Source: Saccharicrinis sp963677655
GTDB taxonomy: Bacteria > Bacteroidota > Bacteroidia > Bacteroidales > Marinilabiliaceae
DNA length: 64,000 nt
Assembly: GCA_963677655.1 (NCBI GenBank)
Contig: OY782088.1
Strand: one strand, 5' to 3'
The position numbers were made by a program, and so were the translations under genes. Positions within the stretch are counted from its first letter, which is position 1; each line of letters opens with the position of its first letter. The notes beneath the pieces were generated by a model. The model made no database searches. It was not told the DNA's origin and saw only the letters and a program-made list of their open reading frames with translations. Positions 55,349 to 64,000 of the stretch are shown piece by piece.

Positions 55349-56104
55349 TTATTTTTTATCTGATGGCATTTTAGAACCACGATTATAACTTCTATAACTA
55401 TCGAATTCTATTTCAATATCTGGTTCCTCTAATTTCTTGTCTTTTGGAACGAAAAACCTGATATATTTAATTGGAATGCCTTGTTCATAAAACTGACCTT
55501 CATAAAAGGTTTTAATTCTTAAAATATCATCTACGATATCACTATTATATAAATCATCTGTATTTATCTCACAAGGCAGATGATTTTCTTTAACAACAGC
55601 ATCTGTATATGTATATAAGAAATTACTATCCGTTTTAAGATGAATTATACCATTGGGTTTTAAAATTTCTTTATAAAACTCAAGAAACCTTGTCGATGTA
55701 AGTCTTTTTCTTGTTTTTTTCATTTGAGGATCTGGAAATGTTATCCATATTTCATCAATTTCATCCTCGGCAAAGAAAGAAGTAATCAACTCGATTTTAG
55801 CTCTTATAAAAGCGACATTTGTTAGTTCTTTATTTAAAGCTTGAGTTGCTCCCGTATACAACCTGGCTCCTTTTATATCCATTCCTATAAAGTTTTTATC
55901 CGGATATAATTCACCTAAACCTACGGTATATTCACCTTTACCACACCCTAATTCCAAAACAAGGGGATTATCATTTTTAAAAAACTTACTTTTCCACTGG
56001 CCTTTCATGTGAAAATCTTCACGATTAGGCTCATCAAATTTTACTTGAAACACATGAGGATAAGTTTCCAACTTGGCAAACTTATACAATTTATTTTTTC
56101 CCAC
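55349..56104 (-). CDS. trmB: tRNA (guanine-N7-)-methyltransferase TrmB
   Basis: This 251-residue SAM-dependent methyltransferase has LELGCGKGEYTVGL (SAM motif I), FIGMDIKGARLY, ITFPDPQMKKTRKRL and HLKTDSNFLYTYT. It methylates G46 in the variable loop of tRNAs. The C-terminal tail after residue 225 is slightly longer than the E. coli protein. Confidence 0.95.
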   Translation of the reverse strand: MGKNKLYKFAKLETYPHVFQVKFDEPNREDFHMKGQWKSKFFKNDNPLVLELGCGKGEYTVGLGELYPDKNFIGMDIKGARLYTGATQALNKELTNVAFIRAKIELITSFFAEDEIDEIWITFPDPQMKKTRKRLTSTRFLEFYKEILKPNGIIHLKTDSNFLYTYTDAVVKENHLPCEINTDDLYNSDIVDDILRIKTFYEGQFYEQGIPIKYIRFFVPKDKKLEEPDIEIEFDSYRSYNRGSKMPSDKK

Positions 56105-56183
56105 TTCTATTCAAACTATTGTCAAAATCAATTAAGTAAATAATGTGTCCATGAAGACACATTTTAGATTATTAATTTTGACT

Positions 56184-56645
56184 TTATTCAACTTCAACAA
56201 TTTGCAATCCAACAGAAGAAACACCTGTTAATAAGGTATCTCTCATTCCATGCATAATATAATACTTATACAATCCCTTTTCAGGAAACTTTATATTTAA
56301 TTTATATGGTTGTATTGTTTCTATTTGGTCGTCTCCTTTTTCATCTCCAAACCATACTCCTTCATGGTTTGCTAAATAACACTCCAAGGTATCACGTTGA
56401 ATATGGCCGGAAGGAGAAACTGCATCTATAAAGAACCAAATATTACTATACTCATAGTTATTTTTATGAGTTAAATCCAGCAATAAATGACATGATTTAT
56501 CCAGTTGCGTGATTTCACTTTTAAATACAGCTACAGTATCCTTATGCCATCCTGTGACCGGAATTGAAACCTGATAATTATACCATTCCTTTGGACCACA
56601 TGAGGTCAACAGCAATAGTATAAAACCTAAAAACAACAACTTCAT
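56184..56645 (-). CDS. gldH: Gliding motility lipoprotein GldH
   Basis: This 153-residue protein has a lipoprotein signal (FILLLLTSCGPKE) and the beta-sandwich of GldH, with YQVSIPVTGWHKD, SNIWFFIDAVSPSGHIQRD and GVWFGDEKGDD. GldH is needed for gliding in Flavobacterium, and homologues also occur in non-gliding Bacteroidota. An in-frame start 111 nt upstream would overlap ricT; I choose 56645, 1 nt after the ricT stop. ricT-gldH is a common neighbour pair in the phylum. Confidence 0.92.
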   Translation of the reverse strand: MKLLFLGFILLLLTSCGPKEWYNYQVSIPVTGWHKDTVAVFKSEITQLDKSCHLLLDLTHKNNYEYSNIWFFIDAVSPSGHIQRDTLECYLANHEGVWFGDEKGDDQIETIQPYKLNIKFPEKGLYKYYIMHGMRDTLLTGVSSVGLQIVEVE

Positions 56646-56646
56646 A

Positions 56647-57777
56647 TTACTTTCTATTTTTAGGATTCCTATTATTAGGTTTTCTTCTTCTTTTGTTTCT
56701 ATTTCTATTTGTATTTTTCTTCGGTTCATCAAAACGGGAAATACTATCTTCTCCAACTACATTTTGATAATCCAGCTCTTTTGCCTGGCTAATAGCTACA
56801 TGTCTATCATCTAATATTCCAGGAACCTTTTTACCTCGTTTATTAATCCGTATAATTTCTTTAACCCTTTTAACTGGCACTTCAACAAGATTTGCAGGAA
56901 TAATCTTATCTGTTGAATAAGTCATAATTCCTTTAAATATATCTGTTTTAAAGTGATAATAAACGCTATCCTGAGTTTCAAGAGGTATTTCTGTACTAGG
57001 AAAATCTTTTTGAGCATCAATATATGCATCCAACTCAAAATTAAGACAACATTTAAGTTTACCACATTGTCCGGCAAGTTTTTGAGGATTTAAAGATATC
57101 TCCTGGTATCTGGCTGCATTAGTGGTTACAGAAACAAAATTTGTTATCCAGGTAGAACAACATAGTTCTCTTCCACAAGGGCCAATTCCACCAATACGTC
57201 CTGCTTCCTGACGAGCTCCAATCTGACGCATCTCAATTCTCACTTTAAATTTATCAGCAAGAACCTTGATTAATTGTCTAAAATCAACACGCTCATCTGC
57301 GATATAATAAAATATTGCTTTGGTCCTGTCTCCCTGGTATTCAACATCACCAATCTTCATATCCAGGTTTAAGTCAGCAGAAATCTGCCTACTTTTAATC
57401 ATAGTTTCATGTTCTAAAGCTTTTGCCTCTTCCCACTTCTCATAATCAACAGGCTTTGCATGGCGATAGACTCTTTTAAAATCATACTCTGTTATATTGA
57501 GTCTGTTCTTGCGCATTTGCATTACAGCAATTTCACCTGTACACGAAACAGTTCCTATATCATGACCAGGAGAAGCCTCAACAGCAACAACATCTCCTTT
57601 TTTTAATCGTAAGCCATTTGAATTTTTATAATAGCCTTTACGGGTATTTTTGAATTGTACTTCAACTATATCGGAAACATTACAACTTTCAGGAACATCT
57701 GCCAACCAGTCGTAAACATCTAATTTTCCACATCTATCAATACAAGTACTACACTTTGATTGTACTTCTTCCATCAT
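56647..57777 (-). CDS. ricT: RicT/YaaT (PSP1 domain) protein
   Basis: This 376-residue protein contains the PSP1 domain with GIGPCGRELCCSTWI and GQCGKLKCCLNFELDAY, the cysteine-rich loops typical of the family. In Bacillus, RicT (YaaT) joins RicA and RicF in an iron-sulfur-containing complex that affects RNase Y; the role in Bacteroidota is less clear. An N-terminal CSTCIDRCGKLDVYDWL part and a very basic Arg/Asn C-terminus (KNTNRNRNKRRRKPNNRN) are additions. It lies upstream of gldH. Confidence 0.92.
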   Translation of the reverse strand: MMEEVQSKCSTCIDRCGKLDVYDWLADVPESCNVSDIVEVQFKNTRKGYYKNSNGLRLKKGDVVAVEASPGHDIGTVSCTGEIAVMQMRKNRLNITEYDFKRVYRHAKPVDYEKWEEAKALEHETMIKSRQISADLNLDMKIGDVEYQGDRTKAIFYYIADERVDFRQLIKVLADKFKVRIEMRQIGARQEAGRIGGIGPCGRELCCSTWITNFVSVTTNAARYQEISLNPQKLAGQCGKLKCCLNFELDAYIDAQKDFPSTEIPLETQDSVYYHFKTDIFKGIMTYSTDKIIPANLVEVPVKRVKEIIRINKRGKKVPGILDDRHVAISQAKELDYQNVVGEDSISRFDEPKKNTNRNRNKRRRKPNNRNPKNRK

Positions 57778-57954
57778 TTATTTTTTTAAAGGCTACCAGC
57801 CTGAATATATATTATTTATAGATCATATATTTAAGTGTTCAATTCATTTCCATTGAATTTACATTTTACACAATACATAAATACACTCTCTATTTTATTT
57901 GCATTCTTAAAGTAAATTGCTTAAAAATAATCAAGCTAAATAAACTTTCCAAAA

Positions 57955-59097
57955 CTATGCCTCAACTCCTGTTTTAATTGAGATAATTAGTTTTAAAGCC
58001 AAATCAAACAATATTACTTTGCTATTTCCATTTTGTCCTATATGAGAATCAGCCAAAGCAAAATCCTCAGATATCATCAATGCATTTTTATCATTAATAA
58101 AAGGCGAGAATTTTTGTGACCACTCATATTGTTCAGGAGTCAGGTAAACAATATCACGTTGATTAAAGTTCATGATATAATTCTCCCTTATCATTTTAAT
58201 TGCATAGTTTAAAAAGTTACGCTGCTTTTCCCTTGGTTGCCGACTCATTTCCTCAACCCAGATAAGCATTTCTTTCACCTTACGAGTATAACTATAACGC
58301 ATCATTTGAACGAAGCTATCAAAAAAGAACTGATTGTCTTCGCTCATTTGAACCTGCTCCATTCCTTCAATCATATTCCCATTTGCCACCTTTGAAGCAC
58401 CTAACGCTTCTGATTCTGAAATTCCATATTTTGCTATTAAAAATTCTGAAATCTCTTTATCTGAAAAAGCAGGGATTTTGAGTTGCTGAGTTCTGGATAA
58501 AATAGTTGAAATCATTTCGTCTGGTTGGTTTGAAACCAAAATAAACACTGTATTTGGTGTGGGTTCCTCAAGAATTTTAAGCAATTTATTTGCTGTTGCT
58601 TCATTCATCTTTTCAGGCATCCAAATGATCATTACTTTGAACTTACCTTCAAAAGTTTTCAAGCTTAATTTCCTGATTATCTCCGAACTTTCTGCTGTAA
58701 AAATTGCACCCTGCTTATTTTCGCCTTCTTTACGAATTTGATTCAACCATGTAGTTAAACTAAAATATGGATTATCATTTACCAACTGCCTCCACTCTGA
58801 AATATAAGTATCACTAACTGGATTTTTTTCAGATGTAGTTTTTATTACAGGGAAAACAAAATGTAAATCAGGATGAACTAATTTATTATACTTTTTACAA
58901 GACGAGCACTCTCCACAAGAATCTCCATTAGTAGGATTTAAACAATTAAGATATTGAGCAAATGCAATTGCCATCGCTAGTTTCCCATTACCTTCTGGTC
59001 CAGTAAAAAGCATTGAATGGCTTACTCTGTTTTCAACAACCATTCTAATAAGCCTCTCTTTAATATCCTGCTGACCAATAACTTGTTTAAATAACAT
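57955..59097 (-). CDS. holB: DNA polymerase III delta' subunit
   Basis: This 380-residue AAA+ clamp-loader subunit has GPEGNGKL (Walker-A like, 33-40), a four-cysteine zinc site (C52, C61, C64, C67 in GDSCGECSSCKK), and the EEPTPNTVFILVSNQPD and LSRTQQLKIP blocks. It is an essential part of the replicative clamp loader. The gene lies upstream of ricT, as in many Bacteroidota. Its promoter region may include TATCTTTG on the minus strand at 59133-59126. Confidence 0.94.
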   Translation of the reverse strand: MLFKQVIGQQDIKERLIRMVVENRVSHSMLFTGPEGNGKLAMAIAFAQYLNCLNPTNGDSCGECSSCKKYNKLVHPDLHFVFPVIKTTSEKNPVSDTYISEWRQLVNDNPYFSLTTWLNQIRKEGENKQGAIFTAESSEIIRKLSLKTFEGKFKVMIIWMPEKMNEATANKLLKILEEPTPNTVFILVSNQPDEMISTILSRTQQLKIPAFSDKEISEFLIAKYGISESEALGASKVANGNMIEGMEQVQMSEDNQFFFDSFVQMMRYSYTRKVKEMLIWVEEMSRQPREKQRNFLNYAIKMIRENYIMNFNQRDIVYLTPEQYEWSQKFSPFINDKNALMISEDFALADSHIGQNGNSKVILFDLALKLIISIKTGVEA

Positions 59098-59220
59098 TAA
59101 AATCCTCTATTTATTTATAATCTGTCAAAGATAATAATTTCTAAATACAATTGCCTTTCATAATTTTGAACTACTTTTGTTGGTTTTAAAAGCATAAATA
59201 ACATAGAATATTATACTCCA

Positions 59221-60000
59221 ATGGGTACATTCCTATTTCAAGATATCATTTTTGGGCCAGTAAAAAGCAGAAGACTGGGAATCTCTTTAGGCATTAATCT
59301 ATTACCTATAAACAAAAAGATCTGCACTTTTGATTGCATCTATTGTGAATGTGGTTTCAACAATGAAACATCAGGCATAAAAACAGAAATACCCACAAAA
59401 GAAGAGGTCTTAATGAAATTAGGAGATGTTCTGGAAGATATGAAGTCAAAAGGAACCGCTCCAAACGTAATTACATTTGCAGGAAATGGAGAACCTACGA
59501 TTCACAAAGATTTTGAGGAAATTATAGATGGAACCATTGCCCTAAGAAACAAGTATTTTCCAGAAGCAAGAATCGCAGTACTTTCAAATGCAACTCTAAT
59601 TGATAAACCTTCAGTTTTTAGGGCTTTAAACAAGATTGATGATAATATTTTAAAGTTGGATTCCGGTATTGAAAGAAGCATTAACATTCTTGATCAACCC
59701 GTTTCTAATTTTTCAATAGAACAAACGGTAAAAGATCTACTAAAATTTAAAGGAAATTTAATTATACAAACCATGTTTGTTAAAGGAACCTATGAGGGAA
59801 ATATTGTAGATAACACAACAGAGGAAGATATAAACAGCTGGCTTAAACTATTAAAAATAATTAACCCGAAACAGGTAATGATTTATACTATTGCAAGAGA
59901 TACTCCTGTAGAAGGCCTGGAAAAGGTACCAATAGATAAATTACATGAGATTGCTCAGATGGTTGAAAACATAGGAATTAAAACACAAGTATCCGGTTAA
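59221..60000 (+). CDS. Radical SAM protein
   Basis: This 259-residue protein has the radical SAM cysteine triad CTFDCIYC (C35, C39, C42), the GNGEPT motif, and a TIM-barrel fold. It belongs to a family of stand-alone radical SAM oxidoreductases in Bacteroidota with no assigned reaction. Its stop overlaps the start of the following gene (TAATG), so the two are translationally coupled. An upstream TAATTTTG at 59161-59168 could be its -7 element. Confidence 0.9.
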   Translation: MGTFLFQDIIFGPVKSRRLGISLGINLLPINKKICTFDCIYCECGFNNETSGIKTEIPTKEEVLMKLGDVLEDMKSKGTAPNVITFAGNGEPTIHKDFEEIIDGTIALRNKYFPEARIAVLSNATLIDKPSVFRALNKIDDNILKLDSGIERSINILDQPVSNFSIEQTVKDLLKFKGNLIIQTMFVKGTYEGNIVDNTTEEDINSWLKLLKIINPKQVMIYTIARDTPVEGLEKVPIDKLHEIAQMVENIGIKTQVSG

Positions 60001-61028
60001 TGAAAATGTCGGATTCTAAAACATATTTAGTTTGCCCATTAAACTGGGGATTAGGACATGCATCCAGAATAGTCCCCATTATTAACCAACTTTTATTAGA
60101 TAAACATAAAGTTATTTTATGTGGCGATGGCTACGCTCTTGATTATTTAATTAATGAATTCCCCCAATGCGAAAATGAAACATTAAAAGACTTATCAATT
60201 AAGTTCTCACCAAAAGGAACAATTTTAAACCTCCTTAAAATAATACCACAAATAACTTATCAGATAACCTATGAACACTTTGCATTAAAAGGTCTTTTGA
60301 AAAAACACAATATTGATGTTATCATTTCCGATAATAGATATGGTTTATGGAATAAATCTATCCATTCTATATTTATTACACATCAATTAATGGTTAAACT
60401 ACCCAAACCATTTAAAGCATTTGAATATCTTATCCACAAACTTATAAAGTCAATTATCAAGAAATACAATGAATGTTGGATTCCGGATTATAAAAATGAA
60501 AAAATTAGCTTGAGCGGAGAATTAGCTCATAAATACAAACTACCATCTAATGCAAAATTTATTGGTCCTTTGTCCAGATTTTCATCAATAGAAACAACAA
60601 CACCTCTTGATACAAATTACGATATCGTTACAATAATATCCGGACCTGAACCTTCAAGAAGTTATTTTGAAACAATTATTTCTAACATCTTACAGAATTC
60701 GGATTACAAAACTTTAATTATACGGGGAATACCTGATAATAATGAATGTCTCCAACATAAAAACATTACTAAAGTATCATCCCTTCCTTCAATAGAGATA
60801 AAATATCACCTTTCCAATGCCAAACTAATCATTTGTAGATCCGGATATTCCACACTAATGGATCTGGACAGTATAAAACGAAAAGGATTACTAATCCCTA
60901 CTCCCGGGCAAACTGAACAGGAATATCTTGCCGAGTATCATAAAAAAGATGAATTTCACATTATAGCTCAAGAAAAAATTTGTCTTAATTATATTAATAA
61001 TTTAATGAGAAATATAAACCAAAGCTAG
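60000..61028 (+). CDS. Glycosyltransferase-like protein (GT28/MurG fold)
   Basis: This 342-residue protein has the GT-B fold: N-terminal PLNWGLGHASRIVPIINQL, then a C-terminal nucleotide-sugar-binding half with IISGPEPSRSYFE, KLIICRSGYSTLMDLDSI and LIPTPGQTEQEYLAEYH. It resembles MurG-type transferases, though donor and acceptor are unknown. It starts on the last base of the radical SAM gene, so the two are coupled. Confidence 0.85.
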   Translation: MKMSDSKTYLVCPLNWGLGHASRIVPIINQLLLDKHKVILCGDGYALDYLINEFPQCENETLKDLSIKFSPKGTILNLLKIIPQITYQITYEHFALKGLLKKHNIDVIISDNRYGLWNKSIHSIFITHQLMVKLPKPFKAFEYLIHKLIKSIIKKYNECWIPDYKNEKISLSGELAHKYKLPSNAKFIGPLSRFSSIETTTPLDTNYDIVTIISGPEPSRSYFETIISNILQNSDYKTLIIRGIPDNNECLQHKNITKVSSLPSIEIKYHLSNAKLIICRSGYSTLMDLDSIKRKGLLIPTPGQTEQEYLAEYHKKDEFHIIAQEKICLNYINNLMRNINQS

Positions 61029-61250
61029 CCTATATTTCATAGACTTTTTGAACGTATTTATTTATTTTTCTTGCGTTGAATTTAAACTACAAATTCTTTT
61101 CATTGTAACATTTTTACATTTCATTCCGTTATAAGGAGTGTTCGTCAATATTTTAAAACCTTTTAACCCTATCTTGGTAAAAAGCTATAACAATTGACAC
61201 ACAAACACAGTAAGAATATTGGAGACGTTGAAAACACAAAATTGGGAGAG

Positions 61251-61727
61251 ATGACCTATATAATTATTGCTTTAACATTTATATGTATTCTGGCTTTAAT
61301 GTATTTATATAAGCCACTTATTAGATTGATTGCAGAGAAAAGAGCTATACCTAAAATAGAAAAAATTCTTTTTGATAATCCGAATTACACAAAGAGTTCT
61401 GTTCTTGAGACAATCCATCAAGTTACCAGTAAAAGATTAAACGATGATTTAGTTCTTGATTACTTTTATAAAATAAAAGGTTTACAAGTATTAGACATAA
61501 ATAAACCTATTAATTTCTGGCTGAAAATTTATTTAACCTCACCAACAAAGATTAAACTCAATTACTTTGAGCAGGTTAAATTTTATGAAACCTTTTTAAA
61601 CTATCCTAAAATTATTGATGATAAATCCCAAAGAGTTTACAAGGAAAAAGAAATTAGATCTTATCGATTTGGTAAAAATATTAAAGATCAATTAAGTGAA
61701 AAATTAATATCTCAGAAACTAGCTTAG
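61251..61727 (+). CDS. Membrane-anchored hypothetical protein, about 158 residues
   Basis: I do not recognise this protein. A single membrane helix (TYIIIALTFICILALMYLY) is followed by a cytoplasmic region of about 130 residues with charged helices and a KINFWLKIYLTS-like block. An in-frame TTG at 61194 would extend it by 19 residues; I prefer the ATG at 61251, which follows a GGGAGAG purine run. A terminator follows it. Confidence 0.65.
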   Translation: MTYIIIALTFICILALMYLYKPLIRLIAEKRAIPKIEKILFDNPNYTKSSVLETIHQVTSKRLNDDLVLDYFYKIKGLQVLDINKPINFWLKIYLTSPTKIKLNYFEQVKFYETFLNYPKIIDDKSQRVYKEKEIRSYRFGKNIKDQLSEKLISQKLA

Positions 61728-61747
61728 AACATAATTATATTTCTAAT

Positions 61748-61785
61748 AAAACCTCAATTATCATTAGATAATTGAGGTTTTTTAT
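61748..61785 (+). terminator. Rho-independent terminator
   Basis: AACCTCAATTATC (61750-61762) pairs with GATAATTGAGGTT (61767-61779), followed by TTTTTATTTTT. It ends the preceding transcript. Confidence 0.92.
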
Positions 61786-61841
61786 TTTTCTACCCTATAA
61801 ATTATTATTTGTATTATATATTAGTCAAAAATAATTAGTGT

Positions 61842-62738
61842 ATGTTTCGCTTAAATAATTCATCGAGTTTTAATCAACTTATAATACTATTAATAATAAC
61901 TATGTGCAGTTGGTTATTAATTAGTATTTCAGCTATGTACCTTGGTACATTAATATGGAATATTGATTTAATAAATACTGCTGAACAAATTTCTGCAAAC
62001 CCAGGTTTTGCCAGATATTTCCAGATTACACAAAGCATTGCCTTATTTATATTACCTCCTATATTTTTTGCTGTTATTACTCAAAACGATCCTTTTAAAT
62101 GGTTAAGAATAATTAATCCAGCAAAAAGAAATGTTTTTTTAGCTGTCTTAATCGTGATTATCGCTCAACCCCTTGTTAGTTATCTTGGATACTTAAATAG
62201 TAATATACACTTCCCTGAGTATTTATCTCACATTGAAGATTGGATTACAACAAAAGAAAAAGAGGCTATGAAATTGACAGAAATTTTCTTAGTAACATCC
62301 AATTGGGCTATTATTTTACTTAACGTAATAATCATTGCAGTTATTCCAGCAATAGGGGAAGAGTTATTATTTAGAGGTGCTCTACAAAAATTAGTTACTG
62401 CTATAATAAAAAATCATCATATTTCAATATTAATTACAGCCTTCCTTTTTAGCTCTATGCATATGCAATTCTTTGGATTTTTCCCGCGATTTATATTAGG
62501 TGTAATTTTTGGATATTTAGTTTTTTATGGAAAAAGCCTTTGGTTACCAATAGCTGCTCACTTCACCAATAACTTTTCTGCGTTTCTTTTGTATAACATT
62601 ACAATGTCGAAGAACGAATTATCCGATAAAAACCCACTGACAGTTTCTGATAGTTATCCAAATCTAATTTGGGTTACGCTTAGTATTATTGGAGTTATTA
62701 GTATTATTCTTTTCTTTAAAAAGAAACATGAAGCTTAA
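61842..62738 (+). CDS. CPBP-family intramembrane glutamic endopeptidase
   Basis: This 298-residue membrane protein has the CPBP (Abi/Rce1) motifs: EELLFRGAL (EExxxR), FSSMHMQFFGFFPRFILGVI and a final histidine/asparagine motif HFTNNFS. About eight membrane helices are predicted. The family cleaves substrates within the membrane; its target here is unknown. It lies after a terminator and is transcribed alone, convergent with the next gene. Confidence 0.9.
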   Translation: MFRLNNSSSFNQLIILLIITMCSWLLISISAMYLGTLIWNIDLINTAEQISANPGFARYFQITQSIALFILPPIFFAVITQNDPFKWLRIINPAKRNVFLAVLIVIIAQPLVSYLGYLNSNIHFPEYLSHIEDWITTKEKEAMKLTEIFLVTSNWAIILLNVIIIAVIPAIGEELLFRGALQKLVTAIIKNHHISILITAFLFSSMHMQFFGFFPRFILGVIFGYLVFYGKSLWLPIAAHFTNNFSAFLLYNITMSKNELSDKNPLTVSDSYPNLIWVTLSIIGVISIILFFKKKHEA

Positions 62739-62744
62739 TTCACT

Positions 62745-63443
62745 CTAAGCTGGTTTTTCATCCTTTCGGTACATATAAACCACACCATAATCAGAGCATG
62801 CTTCTCTTTTATCTTTTCCAGGAAGGTCGTTATAAGTTTCTTCAATTCCATTCCAGACTTTAAGTATAAGATTATCGACTACATCTCTCATACTTGTAAC
62901 TTTATCGTGCATCTTTTGAGTTGTATTCTGAAGGTTTTTATGGTTATTGTAGTATTCAATAAACTTCTCATACTTAACTTTCACCATAGCTATCGAAGGA
63001 TTATAAATCCTAGATCCCCCTTTCATCATTCTTGACTCTTCACCTGTAATGATTTTCTTTCCCCATTGAATCAACTGTTGCTCAGTCCCAAGTTCAGGCA
63101 CAGCCTTATCTTCAATACTTAGACCAAACTCTTCTCTCACCTCAGGTTTTAATTCTTTTCTTATGATACAGAAATTTAAAACTTGAACAAAATGAGAAAC
63201 ATATAAACGGGCATCCTTAAATTGATCAGCTAATAACCTACCATACTTTGCTTGTCTTTCTTTACTAAAAGTATATTGCGAAACAGCTTGTTCAAATTGT
63301 GGTAGAATCGACTGAATATCATGATATAACTGTTGTGGATAAGCTAAATCATATGGATATTTATTCCTACCTTGTTCTAAGGCCGCTTTTAATGCACGCA
63401 ATCGAGCTTGATCTGTATTTGGAAGTCGTCTGTAGGGCATCAA
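62745..63443 (-). CDS. Conserved hypothetical protein, 232 residues
   Basis: I do not recognise this protein. It is soluble and largely helical, with an N-terminal YRRLPNTDQARLRALKAALE block and a C-terminal GIEETYNDLPGKDKREACSD stretch. I recall similar proteins in other Bacteroidota without function. It has no signal peptide. The start could be at 63440 (second Met). Confidence 0.75.
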   Translation of the reverse strand: MMPYRRLPNTDQARLRALKAALEQGRNKYPYDLAYPQQLYHDIQSILPQFEQAVSQYTFSKERQAKYGRLLADQFKDARLYVSHFVQVLNFCIIRKELKPEVREEFGLSIEDKAVPELGTEQQLIQWGKKIITGEESRMMKGGSRIYNPSIAMVKVKYEKFIEYYNNHKNLQNTTQKMHDKVTSMRDVVDNLILKVWNGIEETYNDLPGKDKREACSDYGVVYMYRKDEKPA

Positions 63444-63869
63444 TAATCTTTTTGAGGTGAAGCATTCGCACCGAAATTAAAAAAAATTATAACTAACTAC
63501 AAACCAACCAATAGCAATTTTACAAAATATTAAACAAAATTTTCAAAACACCCAAAACACCAACCTTATAACACACTGATAATCTGATACAAAAACACAT
63601 TTAAGAAAATAATCCTTTTTTATCCCATTAAACAAAATCAAAAAAAGACTTAATCAGGATTGCTCCCATAGCAGACGACACTAATCAATTTGTGTCGAAG
63701 TATTATTTACATTTTTACTTTTATTAATCCATCCTTTTCCCAAATTGAACAAATACTCTCACTATCAGCAACAACAGCTACCCGGTAAAAACGAGCTTTA
63801 AATCTTATCTTCCATAACATTACCTTTTGTTTTGTAACGCTATTTTAGGACTAGACAATATAAACAAAA
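63444..63869. other. Intergenic gap with a possible 37-residue frame
   Basis: The stretch holds a short minus-strand frame at 63707-63820 (MLWKIRFKARFYRVAVVADS, 37 residues in all) that may be a gene remnant, and a small hairpin (CGACAC at 63676-63681, GTGTCG at 63692-63697). I see nothing else that is supported. Confidence 0.35.
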
Positions 63870-63897
63870 AAAGAGGTTGCCAAATGACAACCTCTTT
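63870..63897 (-). terminator. Terminator after sdhB/frdB
   Basis: AAAGAGGTTG (63870-63879) pairs perfectly with CAACCTCTTT (63888-63897), followed on the minus strand by a run of seven T. Confidence 0.92.
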
Positions 63898-63923
63898 CAA
63901 TATTTTATTGAAAATTCTATTGC

Positions 63924-64000
63924 TTAGTCTGCTAACTTAGCTTTTAAGAATTCTCTATTTAAACGAGCGATGTTTGAAATAGAAACTCCTTTAGGACATT
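63924..64000 (-). CDS. sdhB: Succinate dehydrogenase/fumarate reductase iron-sulfur subunit (3' end only)
   Basis: Only the last 24 or so codons are in the window. They read CPKGVSISNIARLNREF and then LKAKLAD before the stop. The CPKG.SI.NIA.LNRE pattern is the last cluster-ligand region and tail of Bacteroidota SdhB/FrdB. The rest lies beyond the right edge. A terminator follows. Confidence 0.85.
   Translation of the reverse strand, partial: CPKGVSISNIARLNREFLKAKLAD

Overview
This 64 kb window comes from an AT-rich member of the Bacteroidota, probably a marine polysaccharide degrader (a Marinilabiliales-like lineage is my inference). The evidence is a SusC/SusD locus with PKD-bearing lipoproteins, gliding/type IX secretion genes (a porW/sprE-like 5' end and gldH), RicT, LytS/LytTR signalling pairs, and promoters of the Bacteroidota type (TTTG - about 20 nt - TAnnTTTG). 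I saw no tRNA, rRNA, CRISPR array, insertion sequence or prophage.

Layout. 1-6.9 kb: the 5' end of a porW/sprE-like gene, an orphan NtrC-type response regulator, a subclass-B1-like metallo-beta-lactamase fused to an N-terminal extra domain, a pentad-repeat membrane protein, a membrane LytTR regulator, a PL22-like oligogalacturonate lyase and a conserved 59-residue CxxC protein. 7.0-16.1 kb: a MacAB-TolC-type tripartite efflux cluster (outer membrane channel, adaptor, ATPase, permease) followed on the same strand by its likely LytS/LytR two-component pair, with a TPR-type LytS kinase upstream. 16.2-24 kb: small proteins, an MFS exporter, a larB-larC-larE nickel-pincer-cofactor cluster without larA, an AraC regulator, and a His/Lys-rich protein paired with a ferredoxin-reductase-like flavoprotein. 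24-31 kb: a patatin, several unknown lipoproteins, a frameshifted aldo/keto reductase beside its divergent AraC regulator, and a TlpA-like thioredoxin protein.

31.4-48.4 kb is a beta-1,3-glucan (laminarin-type) utilization locus: GH3, GH16, PKD-GH16, a triple-module surface binding protein, SusD, SusC, and a beta-propeller sensor ending in a LuxR helix-turn-helix. A DbpA-like DEAD-box helicase gene lies just beyond the GH3 gene and is flanked by a decayed second copy of the GH3 3' end, which marks a local duplication and rearrangement.

48.6-64 kb: a TPR histidine kinase, an orphan HlyD adaptor, then a housekeeping stretch (HAD phosphatase, Nfu and Mrp iron-sulfur factors, an alkyltransferase-like protein, TrmB, GldH, RicT, HolB), a coupled radical SAM/glycosyltransferase pair, a CPBP protease and the 3' end of a fumarate reductase/succinate dehydrogenase iron-sulfur subunit gene.

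The items I would look at first are the B1-type beta-lactamase fusion, the larA-less lar cluster with a three-cysteine LarE, the GH3 duplication scar around the helicase, the pentad-repeat membrane protein, and the 1-nt frameshift in the aldo/keto reductase.
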